Shown one piece after another: positions 25,557-33,920 of a DNA stretch of 64,000 nucleotides. The stretch is from positions 1 through 64,000 of the forward strand of contig NZ_JAHXOZ010000003.1 of the NCBI RefSeq assembly GCF_023147585.1, written 5' to 3'. The notes beneath the pieces were generated by a model. It was not told the origin of the DNA and did not search any database. It worked only from the letters and a program-made list of their open reading frames with translations. Within the stretch, counting starts at the first letter, position 1, and the number at the start of each line of letters is the position of its first letter. The DNA comes from Micrococcus sp. EYE_212 (GTDB taxonomy: Bacteria; Actinomycetota; Actinomycetes; Actinomycetales; Micrococcaceae). A program made the translations under genes and the position numbers.

Positions 25557-27313
25557 GCGCGCTCTCCGCGGCCGACGACGGCCGCCGCCTCGCGGAGGCC
25601 CAGGAGCTGCTGCGCCAGTCCCAGGCCGAGGCGGAGCGCCTGCGGCACCAGCTGGACTCGGCGCAGCGCCACGCCGCGCAGCTGAGCGAGCGCCGCCGCG
25701 CCGCCCAGGCGCAGACCGACGCCGCGGCGCGCAACAACCGCCGCATGGTCGAGCTGCTCGAGGCCACGCGTGCGGAGATCACCACGCTCAAGGAGACCCT
25801 GGACGCCACGACGCACGCGCCCTTCACGTTCGCCACCCTCGAGGCCGTGCACGCCCCGCGCCCGCCACACGCCGGCGTGGAGACCGGCGCGATCGTGCGC
25901 GGCGGCGCCGACGTGGTGCAGAACGGCCGCCGCCTGCGCGTCGCCGTCTCCCCGCTCCTGGACCCGGAGAGCCTGACGCCCGGCTCCACCGTGCTGCTCG
26001 ACGACTCCAGCACCGTGGTGGGCATCGGGCCGACCACGCACGCGGGCCAGCTGCTGCGCGTGAAGGAGGCGCTGCCGGACGGCGGGCTCGTGCTCGCCGG
26101 CGCGGCCGACGAGGAGCGCGTCGTCCGGCGCGCCCCCGCGCTCGAGGGCGTCGAGCTGCGCCACGGCGACGCCGTCGCCGTGGACGCCCGCCTCGAGTGG
26201 GCCCTGCGCGTGGTGACGCTCTCCGACGTGGACGAGGTCCTGCTCGAGGAGGTGCCGGACACCTCGTTCGAAGACATCGGCGGCCTGGGCCCGCAGATCG
26301 AGCGGATCCGCGAGGCCGTGGAGATCCCGTTCCTGCACCCCGACCTCTACCGCGAGCACGGCCTGCGCGCGCCCAAGGGCATCCTGCTCTACGGCCCGCC
26401 CGGCACGGGCAAGACCATGTTGGCCAAGGCGGTCGCGCGCGCCCTCTCGGCACGCTCGGCGGACGGGGAGCGCTCCTACTTCCTCAACATCAAGGGGCCC
26501 GAGCTGCTGAACAAGTACGTGGGCGAGACCGAGCGGCAGATCCGCGTGATCTTCGACCGCGCCCGCCAGAAGGCGGCGGCGGGCTTCCCCGTGGTCGTGT
26601 TCTTCGACGAGATGGAGTCCCTGTTCCGCACGCGCGGCGCGGGCGTCTCCTCGGACGTGGAGACCACGATCGTCCCCCAGCTGCTCGCCGAGATCGACGG
26701 CGTGGAGTCCCTGGACAACGTGATCGTGATCGGCGCGTCCAACCGCGAGGACATGATCGACCCCGCCGTCCTGCGTCCCGGACGCCTCGACGTGAAGATC
26801 CGCGTCGACCGCCCGGACGCGCGCGGCGCCGTCGACATCATGGCGCGCCACCTCACGGACGACGTGCCGCTGCACCCGGAGGAGACGGCCGCCGCCGGGG
26901 ACGCGGAGTCCGCCCGCGAGGAGCTCATCTCCGCCGCCGTCACGGCCCTCTACGAGCGCGGCCCCCGCACCGCGCTGGCCGAGCTCACGGACGCCTCTGG
27001 CGCGGTCACCGTGCTGCACCTGGCGGACCTGGTCTCGGGCGCCGTGGTCGCGGACGTGGTGGACCGCGCCAAGCGCCACGCGGTGCGGGACCTGCTGGCC
27101 GCGGACCAGGACCCCTCCGCGCGCGGCCTGCGCGCCGCACACCTGCTCGAGGCCGTCGACGGCGTGCTCGAGGACCAGACCGACCTGCTCTCCACGGCCG
27201 CGCCCGCCGAGTGGGCGCGCACCTCTGGCTGGCGGGGCCCGGCGCTGACCCGCCTGAGGATGCTGCGGGGGCCCGGGCGTGGGGCCGGCCCGGCGGGGGA
27301 GGCCGGGGCGTGA
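25553..27313 (+). CDS. arc: ARC/Mpa AAA+ ATPase of the Pup system, without the C-terminal docking tail
   Basis: 586 residues. An N-terminal coiled coil (about 14-82) binds Pup, and OB domains span about 90-235. The AAA module has Walker A GPPGTGKT at 281-288 and Walker B VVVFFDE at 347-353, with GASNREDMIDPAVLRPGRLD following. In M. tuberculosis the homologue Mpa unfolds pupylated proteins and docks on the 20S proteasome through a C-terminal Gln-Tyr-Leu. Here the protein ends in GRGAGPAGEAGA, with no aromatic residue near the terminus. Corynebacterium ARC, which also lacks a proteasome partner, is the precedent. It overlaps trmI (GTGA) and dop (GTGA), so trmI-arc-dop are coupled. Confidence 0.95.
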   Translation: MSALSAADDGRRLAEAQELLRQSQAEAERLRHQLDSAQRHAAQLSERRRAAQAQTDAAARNNRRMVELLEATRAEITTLKETLDATTHAPFTFATLEAVHAPRPPHAGVETGAIVRGGADVVQNGRRLRVAVSPLLDPESLTPGSTVLLDDSSTVVGIGPTTHAGQLLRVKEALPDGGLVLAGAADEERVVRRAPALEGVELRHGDAVAVDARLEWALRVVTLSDVDEVLLEEVPDTSFEDIGGLGPQIERIREAVEIPFLHPDLYREHGLRAPKGILLYGPPGTGKTMLAKAVARALSARSADGERSYFLNIKGPELLNKYVGETERQIRVIFDRARQKAAAGFPVVVFFDEMESLFRTRGAGVSSDVETTIVPQLLAEIDGVESLDNVIVIGASNREDMIDPAVLRPGRLDVKIRVDRPDARGAVDIMARHLTDDVPLHPEETAAAGDAESAREELISAAVTALYERGPRTALAELTDASGAVTVLHLADLVSGAVVADVVDRAKRHAVRDLLAADQDPSARGLRAAHLLEAVDGVLEDQTDLLSTAAPAEWARTSGWRGPALTRLRMLRGPGRGAGPAGEAGA

Positions 27314-29040
27314 GCGGGCGGCAGGGACCGGCGGGCCCCTCGACGTCGGCCGCGCCCGCGTTCGCGGGTCAGCGGCGGCTGTTCCCGGCGGACCTGGCGG
27401 CGCCCCCGCACCGCCGCGACGCCGCCGGGTGGGGCGTGCACCGCGTGATGGGCACGGAGACCGAGTTCGGCATCCACGCGCCGGCCAACCCCGGTGCGCA
27501 CCACAGCGTGCTCTCCACCGAGCTGGTCAACGCGTACGCGGACCTGGCGACGCGGACGGGCTCGGCCGTGGCCGGCACGGAGTGGGACTACACGGGCGAA
27601 TCGCCCCTGGTGGACGCGCGCGGCTGGCGCATGCCCCGCTCCGCCGCCCACCCCTCCCAGCTCACCGACCAGGCGCTCGTGGGCCCGGACGGCGAGCCCG
27701 TGCACCTGCTGCTCTCCACCGTTCTCACCAACGGCGCGCGGTGGTACGTGGACCACGCGCACCCCGAGTACTCCTCGCCCGAGACCACCTCGCCGCGCGC
27801 CGCCATGGTGTGGGACGCCGCGGGCGACCGGATCGCCCAGGCCGCCGCCGAGCACATCGGTGCCGGGGAGGGCCACCCCGAGGTGCTCGTGTACAAGAAC
27901 AACGTGGACGGCAAGGGCCGCTCCTACGGCGCCCACGAGAACTACCTCGTGGCCCGGGCCCTGGACTTCGACGAGCTCGCCGCCGTGCTCCTCCCGTTCT
28001 TCGCCGCGCGCCAGGTGCTCGTGGGCGCCGGCCGCGTGGGCCTGGGGGAGGCGGGGGAGCAGCCCGGGTTCCAGCTCTCCCAGCGCGCGGACTACTTCGA
28101 GGAGCAGGTCGGGCTGGAGACCACCATCCACCGGCCCGTCGTCAACACGCGCGACGAGCCGCACGCCGTCCGCGACGCGTACCGGCGCCTGCACGTGATC
28201 ATCGGCGACGCGACCCTGAGCCAGCACGCCACGTGGCTGCGGATGGGCATGACCGCCCTCGTGCTCGCGACGGCCGAGGCCGGGACCGCGCCGCGGCTCG
28301 TCCTCGACGACCCCGTGGCCGCGCTGCAGACCATCAGCCACGACCCCACGCTGACGGCCACCGTGCCGCTGCGGGAGTGGGCGGGGGACGGGGCCGTCGA
28401 CGGCGGCGCGTGGGTCCGGCACGCGTGGACCGGCCTGCAGATCCTCGGGGCCTATCACCGCGCCGCGGAGGCGCACTGCGCCCGCTTCGGGGTGGACGAC
28501 GCCGAGACCGCCGCGGTGCTCACCGCGTGGGGCGAGGACCTGAGCGACGCCGCGGCCGACCCGCTCTCCCTGGCCGACCGTGCCGACTGGGCCGCCAAGC
28601 TGCGCCTCCTGGAGGGCATGCGCGCCCGCTCCCACGCCGACTGGACCGACCCGCGCCTGGCCATGGTGGACCTGCAGTACGCCGACCTGCGCCCCGCCAA
28701 GTCCCTGCACCGGCGCCTCGTCGCCGCCGGCGCACTGCGGGAGCTGGCCGACGAGGCGGAGGTGGCGGCCGCCGTCGTCGCCCCGCCGCGGAGCACCCGG
28801 GCGTGGACGCGCGGGAACCTGGTGCGCCACCACGCCACGCAGCTGGCCGGCGCGGCCTGGGACTCGGTGCTGGTCCGAGCGGCCGCGGACGAGCGGGTCC
28901 ACCGCCTGCGCCTCGAGGAGCCGCTCGTGGGCGCCGCGGAGGACCTGCCGGGATGGTGGGAGGACGCGGGATCGGGCGCGGCGCGCCTGCCCACCCCGGA
29001 CGAGCTGGTCACGACGCTGGTGCCGCTCTTCGGGGAGTGA
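27310..29040 (+). CDS. dop: Pup deamidase/depupylase Dop
   Basis: A 576-residue glutamine-synthetase-fold enzyme. It converts the C-terminal Gln of Pup to Glu and removes Pup from substrates. VMGTETEFGIH (about 46-56) is the ATP/Mg loop; YVDHAHPEYSSPE (about 144-156) carries the Asp that distinguishes Dop chemistry. KNNVDGKGRSYGAHENYL and NTRDEPHA are shared with PafA. Dop is usually about 500 residues; the extra length is a 45-residue N-terminal tail plus internal loops. The GTG at 27310 overlapping the arc stop (GTGA) is the likely start. An internal ATG at M47 would give the short form, so the tail needs checking. Confidence 0.94.
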   Translation: MSGRQGPAGPSTSAAPAFAGQRRLFPADLAAPPHRRDAAGWGVHRVMGTETEFGIHAPANPGAHHSVLSTELVNAYADLATRTGSAVAGTEWDYTGESPLVDARGWRMPRSAAHPSQLTDQALVGPDGEPVHLLLSTVLTNGARWYVDHAHPEYSSPETTSPRAAMVWDAAGDRIAQAAAEHIGAGEGHPEVLVYKNNVDGKGRSYGAHENYLVARALDFDELAAVLLPFFAARQVLVGAGRVGLGEAGEQPGFQLSQRADYFEEQVGLETTIHRPVVNTRDEPHAVRDAYRRLHVIIGDATLSQHATWLRMGMTALVLATAEAGTAPRLVLDDPVAALQTISHDPTLTATVPLREWAGDGAVDGGAWVRHAWTGLQILGAYHRAAEAHCARFGVDDAETAAVLTAWGEDLSDAAADPLSLADRADWAAKLRLLEGMRARSHADWTDPRLAMVDLQYADLRPAKSLHRRLVAAGALRELADEAEVAAAVVAPPRSTRAWTRGNLVRHHATQLAGAAWDSVLVRAAADERVHRLRLEEPLVGAAEDLPGWWEDAGSGAARLPTPDELVTTLVPLFGE

Positions 29041-29189
29041 AGGACGCGCGGCCGCCCGTCACCGATTGACCTGACGGGGCGCCGCGAACACGCTGGAGCG
29101 CGTCCCGTCCCGTCCCGGGCGGACGGGCGACGGAGGTTCGCCGCCCGCCGCCGCACCGCCCCGGACCACCCGCGCCTCAGGAGGCCCCC

Positions 29190-29933
29190 ATGTTCATCCC
29201 CCGCGTCGCCGACGGCGTGCACCTGCTCACCCACGCGAACGTCAACCTCTACCTCCTCGAGGACGAGGACGGGGTCACCGTGGTCGACGCCGGGCTGCCC
29301 AGCATGTGGCCCATGCTCCAGGACGCGCTCGAACAGCTCGGGCGCCGACCGGACGAGGTCCGAGCGCTCGTGCTCACCCACGGGCACTTCGACCACGTCG
29401 GCTTCGCCCGCCGCGCGCAGCGCGCCTGGGGGCTGCCCGTGCTGGTGCACGAGGGGGACCGGCGCCTGGCCGCCCACCCGTACCGCTACAAGCCCCAGAG
29501 CAGCCGCGTCCTCTACCCGCTCCTGCATCCCCGGTCCCTGCCGCTGATCGGCGGCATGGCGCTGGCCGGGGCCCTCCAGGTCCGGGGGGTGAAGGAGACC
29601 CGGACCCTCGCGGCCGGCGCCCCGGCCCCCGTGCCCGGGCGGCCGCACGTGATCCACACCCCCGGCCACACGGACGGCCACGTGATCCTGCACCTGCCCG
29701 ACCGGGACGCCGTCATCAGTGCCGACGCCCTCGTGACACTGGACCCGTACACCGGGCGCACCGGACCGCAGATCGTCGCCTCGGCGGCCACGAAGGACAC
29801 CGCCCAGGCGATGGCCTCCCTCGACGCGATCGCCTCCACGGGGGCGCGCACGGTACTGCCCGGCCACGGCGGCCCGTGGCAGGGCGGGGCGGAGGCGGCC
29901 GTCGCCCACGCCCGCCGGGTCGGCGAGCACTGA
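29190..29933 (+). CDS. MBL-fold metallo-hydrolase
   Basis: A 247-residue metallo-beta-lactamase fold protein. The zinc motif is LTHGHFDHVGFARR (about 65-78). HTPGHTDGHVILHLPD (about 156-171) and a late His in LPGHGGPW complete the site. It most resembles glyoxalase II-like or general thioesterase/lactonase MBL proteins; substrate unknown. CAGGAGG is 6 nt before the ATG. A 149-nt gap with no recognisable element separates it from dop. It is the first of three genes standing between dop and pup, none being a proteasome subunit. Confidence 0.85.
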   Translation: MFIPRVADGVHLLTHANVNLYLLEDEDGVTVVDAGLPSMWPMLQDALEQLGRRPDEVRALVLTHGHFDHVGFARRAQRAWGLPVLVHEGDRRLAAHPYRYKPQSSRVLYPLLHPRSLPLIGGMALAGALQVRGVKETRTLAAGAPAPVPGRPHVIHTPGHTDGHVILHLPDRDAVISADALVTLDPYTGRTGPQIVASAATKDTAQAMASLDAIASTGARTVLPGHGGPWQGGAEAAVAHARRVGEH

Positions 29934-29945
29934 GCCGCACCCGGC

Positions 29946-30539
29946 TCAGCCCGCGATCGACTCCCGGACCCGCGCCAGCATCTCGTCGGCACGCTCGGTG
30001 AGCCGGTCCGCCCGGTCGATCTCGGCGCGCAGCTCGTCCGCGAGCGTCTCGTCCTTCAACGGGGACAGGTCCGTCAGCAGGGTGACCACCGCGGCGGTGA
30101 GCCCGGCGCGGGCGCACCCCAGCGCGGTGCCGACGTCGGAGAGGACGTGGGGGTTCGCGTCCGCGAGGACGCGCTCGGCGAGGTCGAGCGCGGCCGCGAC
30201 GGCGTCGACGATGTCCCACGGGGGACGGACGGCCTCGGCGAGCGCGTCCTGGACGGCGGCCGAGCGGTGCTCCTTCTGCTCGGGCGTGTCCTGGGGGAGC
30301 CCGTAGGCGTCGGCGACGGCCGCGAAGCCGCGCTCGTCCGCGTCCGAGAGGCGCAGGCAGGCGCCGATGACCTTCTCGCCCTCCGCCGCGAGATCCTCCC
30401 GCTCGGAGAAGCGGGCGGCCATGCAGATCAGTCCGACGCCCTCGGCGACGGCGAGCGCCCCGGTGGCGCCGCCGCCGGGGGTGGGCTCCCCGGAGGCCAG
30501 GCGGGTCAGGTAGTCCTCGATGCTCTCGTGGCGGATCAT
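29946..30539 (-). CDS. Cyclodeaminase/cyclohydrolase family protein (FTCD C-terminal type)
   Basis: A 197-residue, almost entirely helical protein. It matches the formiminotransferase-cyclodeaminase C-terminal family: IEDYLTRLASGEPTPGGGAT near the N-terminus is the tetrahydrofolate-binding loop signature, and VLSDVGTALGCARAG occurs near 133-147. Stand-alone members are usually annotated methenyltetrahydrofolate cyclohydrolase or formimidoyl-THF cyclodeaminase. It should act on one-carbon tetrahydrofolate intermediates in the cytoplasm. It is convergent with the MBL gene (12-nt gap) and on the same strand as the repair glycosylase upstream. No formiminotransferase partner is seen. Confidence 0.82.
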   Translation of the reverse strand: MIRHESIEDYLTRLASGEPTPGGGATGALAVAEGVGLICMAARFSEREDLAAEGEKVIGACLRLSDADERGFAAVADAYGLPQDTPEQKEHRSAAVQDALAEAVRPPWDIVDAVAAALDLAERVLADANPHVLSDVGTALGCARAGLTAAVVTLLTDLSPLKDETLADELRAEIDRADRLTERADEMLARVRESIAG

Positions 30540-30566
30540 GCGGACATCCTCCCAGCCCGAGGGCGT

Positions 30567-31007
30567 TCAGCCCAGGGGTCGCTCCCACCCCTCGAGGGGG
30601 CCCGGGCGGACCGTGAAGAGCGGGTGGACGTCGGGGACCGCCACGTCCTCCCAGCGGGCGAGCCACTCGGGGCTGCGGGCGGCGAGCTTGGCCCGCAGGT
30701 GCTCCCACTCGTAGTCCCGCTGGCCGGCGGTCACGGGGACGGGCTCCACGGCGTCCGTCCCCGGATGGTCGATCCGGGAGCGGTCGAAGCGGTAGCCGCG
30801 CGCGGTGGCCTCGTCCGCGAGGCCGGTGAGATACGCCCCGACGGCGCGGTGCGGGTCGGGATGCGCGCGGAACCGCTCGAGCTGGGGATGGTGCTGGTAG
30901 CCCTTCGTCCGTCCGGCCAGCACGGCCTGGGCGAGAAGGGCCTCGCGCCAGCCTCCGGTGAGGCCCTGGCGGTCCAGGTATTTCGGGTGGGGCGTCCACA
31001 GTCGCAT
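30567..31007 (-). CDS. Pyrimidine-dimer DNA glycosylase / endonuclease V-like protein
   Basis: 146 residues from the ATG at 31007 (AGGAT upstream). It begins MRLWTPHPKYLDRQGLTGGW and continues with REALLAQAVLAGRTKGYQHH, then PQLERFRAHPDPHRAVGAYL. This matches the bacterial Pyr_excise family, relatives of phage T4 endonuclease V (DenV). That enzyme excises UV-induced cyclobutane dimers through an N-terminal amine. It is not the Nth-like UV endonuclease described from M. luteus. It sits divergently beside pup, inside the pupylation locus that also encodes PafBC. Its activity is inferred from family membership only. Confidence 0.75.
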   Translation of the reverse strand: MRLWTPHPKYLDRQGLTGGWREALLAQAVLAGRTKGYQHHPQLERFRAHPDPHRAVGAYLTGLADEATARGYRFDRSRIDHPGTDAVEPVPVTAGQRDYEWEHLRAKLAARSPEWLARWEDVAVPDVHPLFTVRPGPLEGWERPLG

Positions 31008-31055
31008 GGGGACATCCTGGCACCGGCCGCCGTCGCGCCCCACCGCCCCGCGGCG

Positions 31056-31061
31056 TAGGGT
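31056..31061 (+). promoter_or_regulatory. Candidate -10 for the pup-pafA transcript
   Basis: TAGGGT, identical to the hexamer used at several leaderless genes here, lies 56 nt before the pup ATG. This would give a leader of about 50 nt carrying the pup ribosome-binding site. Confidence 0.4.
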
Positions 31062-31117
31062 CGAGGGCGACGCCCGATCGCAGGCGCCCCCGCACCGCCG
31101 CAGAAGGAGCACCGACC

Positions 31118-31318
31118 ATGGCCCAGGACAAGGCCCAGCACCAGACCGGCCCCCGCCCCGCCGGCGACGACGACGCGGCCGCCTCGGCCGGCCAGGCGCA
31201 GGCCCGCCCCGCGTCCCAGGACGCCGGCCTGGACAGCCTCCTCGACGAGATCGACGCCGTCCTCGAGTCCAACGCCGAGGAGTTCGTCAAGGGCTTCGTC
31301 CAGAAGGGCGGCCAGTGA
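31118..31318 (+). CDS. pup: Prokaryotic ubiquitin-like protein Pup
   Basis: 66 residues, intrinsically disordered in its first half. It ends DEIDAVLESNAEEFVKGFVQKGGQ in the canonical pattern (the helical ARC-binding segment, then GGQ). The terminal Gln means Dop must deamidate it before PafA can ligate it to substrate lysines. GAAGGAG is 9 nt before the ATG. The TGA overlaps the GTG of pafA (GTGA at 31315-31318). In proteasome-bearing actinobacteria prcB and prcA normally lie directly after pup; here pafA follows with no room for them. Confidence 0.97.
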   Translation: MAQDKAQHQTGPRPAGDDDAAASAGQAQARPASQDAGLDSLLDEIDAVLESNAEEFVKGFVQKGGQ

Positions 31319-32733
31319 TCGGCGTCGCTCCCGCGGACGCGGAGCGCTCCCGCCGCATCTTCGGCCTCGAGACCGAGTACGGCGTGCAGCACTGGAACCC
31401 CGGCGCCCGGCCCCTGAGCGCGGAGGAGGTGGTCCGCTACCTCTTCCGCCCCGTGGTGGAGTGGGGCCGGTCCTCGAACGTCTTCGTCCGCAACGGCTCC
31501 CGCCTCTACCTCGACGTCGGCTCGCACCCCGAGTACGCCACCGCGGAGTGCTCCACGCTCGAGGAGCTGATCGCCTCCGACGCCGCGGGTGACCTGATCC
31601 TCCAGGACCTCATCGCCCAGGCTGAAGACCACATGGCCGCGGACGGCATCGGCGGGCGCATCTACCTGTACCGCAACAACGCCGACTCCTCGGGCAGCTC
31701 CTACGGCAGCCACGAGAACTACCTGCTCCGCCGGCGCACCGAGTACCGCCGCCTCACCGAGGCGCTCGTGCCCTTCCTCGTCTCCCGCCAGATCCTGGTG
31801 GGCGCCGGCCGTGTGGTCCCCGCCGGCACGTGGCCGGAGGGCTCGGGCACGGCGCACTTCGCCTTCTCCCAGCGCGCCGACTTCGTGCAGGACGGGGTCT
31901 CCTCCTCCACCACCCGCTCCCGTCCCATCATCAACACCCGGGACGAGCCGCACGCCGACGCCTCCGAGTACCGCCGCCTCCACGTGATCGTGGGGGACAC
32001 CAGCCTCTCCGAGCACACCCACCTGCTGCGCTTCGGCGCCACGGACCTCCTGCTGCGGATGATCGAGGCCGGCTTCCCGCTGGGGGACAGGGTGGTGGCC
32101 CAGCCCACGAGGGCGGTCCGCCAGATCTCACACGACCTCACGGGCACCGCGCGCATCGCTCTGCGCGAGGGCGACGCCTCGGCCCTCGAGCTGCAGGAGC
32201 ACTACCTCGGGCGCGCCCGGGCGTTCGTGGACCGCGAGGGCGCCCACCACGAGCGGGTGGAGGAGATCCTCGAGCTGTGGGGCGCGGTGCTCGAGGCCGT
32301 GCGCAGCCAGGACTTCACCCCCATCGAGGACCGCATCGACTGGGCGATCAAGCGGCGCGTGCTCGAGGACTACCGCGCCCGGCACGACCTCGCGTGGGAC
32401 TCCCCGCGCGTGGCCCAGCTGGACCTGGCCTTCCACGACATCACGGAGGGCCGCGGCCTGTTCCGCATCCTGCGCGAGCGCGGCACGGTGCGTCGCCTGC
32501 TGCCCGAGGACGCCGCGCGCGACGCCGTCGGCGCCGCCCCGCCGACCACGCGTGCCCGCGTGCGCGCGGACTTCATCGCGCGTGCCCGCGAGCGCGGCAT
32601 GGACTACGCCGTGGACTGGACCACGCTGAAGCTCACCGACCACCCGCTGCACGCCATCTCGGCGAAGGACCCGTTCGAGACCTCCTCGGCCGCGGTCGAC
32701 CGGCTCTTCGAGCGGGTGGGGGCGGCGGGCTGA
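31315..32733 (+). CDS. pafA: Pup-protein ligase PafA
   Basis: A 472-residue glutamine-synthetase-fold ligase that phosphorylates the C-terminal Glu of Pup and joins it to a substrate lysine. RRIFGLETEYGVQ at about 13-25 holds the ATP/Mg Glu, and LDVGSHPEYATAECST the catalytic Asp region. NNADSSGSSYGSHENYL and NTRDEPHADASEYRRLHVI are conserved in PafA. The C-terminal Pup-binding region includes RVRADFIARARERGMDYAVD. The GTG start overlaps the pup stop (GTGA), giving tight stoichiometric coupling. It is slightly longer than M. tuberculosis PafA (452). Confidence 0.96.
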   Translation: MIGVAPADAERSRRIFGLETEYGVQHWNPGARPLSAEEVVRYLFRPVVEWGRSSNVFVRNGSRLYLDVGSHPEYATAECSTLEELIASDAAGDLILQDLIAQAEDHMAADGIGGRIYLYRNNADSSGSSYGSHENYLLRRRTEYRRLTEALVPFLVSRQILVGAGRVVPAGTWPEGSGTAHFAFSQRADFVQDGVSSSTTRSRPIINTRDEPHADASEYRRLHVIVGDTSLSEHTHLLRFGATDLLLRMIEAGFPLGDRVVAQPTRAVRQISHDLTGTARIALREGDASALELQEHYLGRARAFVDREGAHHERVEEILELWGAVLEAVRSQDFTPIEDRIDWAIKRRVLEDYRARHDLAWDSPRVAQLDLAFHDITEGRGLFRILRERGTVRRLLPEDAARDAVGAAPPTTRARVRADFIARARERGMDYAVDWTTLKLTDHPLHAISAKDPFETSSAAVDRLFERVGAAG

Positions 32734-32756
32734 CCGGATTCCCCAGCCACCGCCGC

Positions 32757-32762
32757 TAGGGT
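32757..32762 (+). promoter_or_regulatory. -10 hexamer TAGGGT, leaderless spacing to FKBP lipoprotein gene
   Basis: TAGGGT ends 7 nt before the ATG at 32770. An in-frame GTG at 32761 lies inside the hexamer and is therefore an unlikely start. Confidence 0.5.
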
Positions 32763-32769
32763 GGCCCGC

Positions 32770-33888
32770 ATGACCACCCACGAGAACCCCATCCCGGGCG
32801 CGTCCCGTCGTCGGCGTCCGCTGACCCTGCTGTCCCTCGGCCTCGCCTCCCTCCTGCTCGCCACAGGGTGTGCCGGCGGGCAGGACGCCGGCGAGGAGCC
32901 CGAGCCCTCGGCGCAGTCCTCGCAGAGCACCACGCAGCAGGCAGGCGAGTCCGAGGCGCCGCGCAAGGCCGCCGGCGAGGGCCAGGGCGAGCCCGGCGCG
33001 CTCGAGGGCGTGCACGTCACCGAGGCGGAGAACGGCGAGCCCGAGGTGAGGATCGAGACGCCGATCGAGACCGACCAGCCGAGCACGCGGGTCCTCACGG
33101 CCGGTGAGGGCGAGCTGGCCCGGTCGGGCGACGTCGTGAAGTTCTCCACGGTGATCGTGGACCCGGCCACGGGCGAGGTGGAGGCCGAGAACTTCTCCTC
33201 GGAGCCACAGACCGCGCCGCTGGACGACCGGGTCCAGCAGATGTTCCCCGAGATGTTCGAGCTGTTCGCCACCAACGGCGTGGGCAGCGTCGTCGCGGCC
33301 TACTCGCCCGAGCGTCAGGAGCCCACCGGCCCGGCCCCGTCCGCGTCCTCATCCGCGTCTTCCTCCCCGTCCGCCTCGCCCTCCACGACCACGGTGCCGG
33401 CCCAGCTGTTCGTCTACAAGATCGACGCGATCGTGCCGCGCACGGCCCAGGGGGCCGAGGTCACGGAGCGCGACGATCGCCTGCCCGAGGTCAGCGTGGG
33501 CGAGGACGGCACGCCCACGATCGCCAAGCCCGAGGGCAGCCCTCCGGCGGAGATGGTGGTCCAGCCCCTCATCCAGGGCGAGGGCGCCGAGGTCGGGGAG
33601 GACGACACGGTCACCGTGCAGTACAGCGGCGTGACGTGGTCCGACGGGGAGACCTTCGACTCCTCGTGGGAGAGTGGCGCGTCGGCCACGTTCAGCCTCA
33701 ACGGCGTGATCCCGGGTTGGAAGGAGGGCCTGGCCGGGCAGAAGGTCGGCTCGCGCGTCCTGCTGTCCATCCCTGCGGACAAGGCCTACGGTGAGCAGGG
33801 CAGTCCGCCGAAGATCGGCCCGAACGAGCCGCTGCTCTTCGTGGTGGACATCCTCGACGCCCAGGCTCCGGCCGCCCCGCAGAACTGA
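32770..33888 (+). CDS. FKBP-type peptidyl-prolyl isomerase lipoprotein
   Basis: 372 residues. The N-terminus is a lipoprotein signal peptide: basic residues SRRRRPLTLLSLGLASLLL, then the lipobox ATGC with the lipidated Cys near 34. A charged, low-complexity region follows. There is a degenerate domain at about 75-185 and a Ser/Pro/Thr linker near 193-215. The C-terminal FKBP domain (about 275-368) contains VTVQYSGVTWSDGETFDSSW and GVIPGWKEGLAGQKVGSRV. It probably assists folding of exported proteins on the outer face of the membrane. It directly follows pafA and precedes a cytoplasmic FKBP. Confidence 0.9.
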   Translation: MTTHENPIPGASRRRRPLTLLSLGLASLLLATGCAGGQDAGEEPEPSAQSSQSTTQQAGESEAPRKAAGEGQGEPGALEGVHVTEAENGEPEVRIETPIETDQPSTRVLTAGEGELARSGDVVKFSTVIVDPATGEVEAENFSSEPQTAPLDDRVQQMFPEMFELFATNGVGSVVAAYSPERQEPTGPAPSASSSASSSPSASPSTTTVPAQLFVYKIDAIVPRTAQGAEVTERDDRLPEVSVGEDGTPTIAKPEGSPPAEMVVQPLIQGEGAEVGEDDTVTVQYSGVTWSDGETFDSSWESGASATFSLNGVIPGWKEGLAGQKVGSRVLLSIPADKAYGEQGSPPKIGPNEPLLFVVDILDAQAPAAPQN

Positions 33889-33920
33889 CCCCCCCCATCC
33901 CCGACCCCAAGGAGAACGCC

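Noticed and set aside
31056-31117. Riboswitch in the pup leader
   Set aside because: The leader is about 50 nt with no complex fold visible; a simple ribosome-binding site suffices.
33640-33900. Recombination between the two adjacent FKBP genes
   Set aside because: The domains share family motifs only; nucleotide identity is not high enough to suggest recent duplication.
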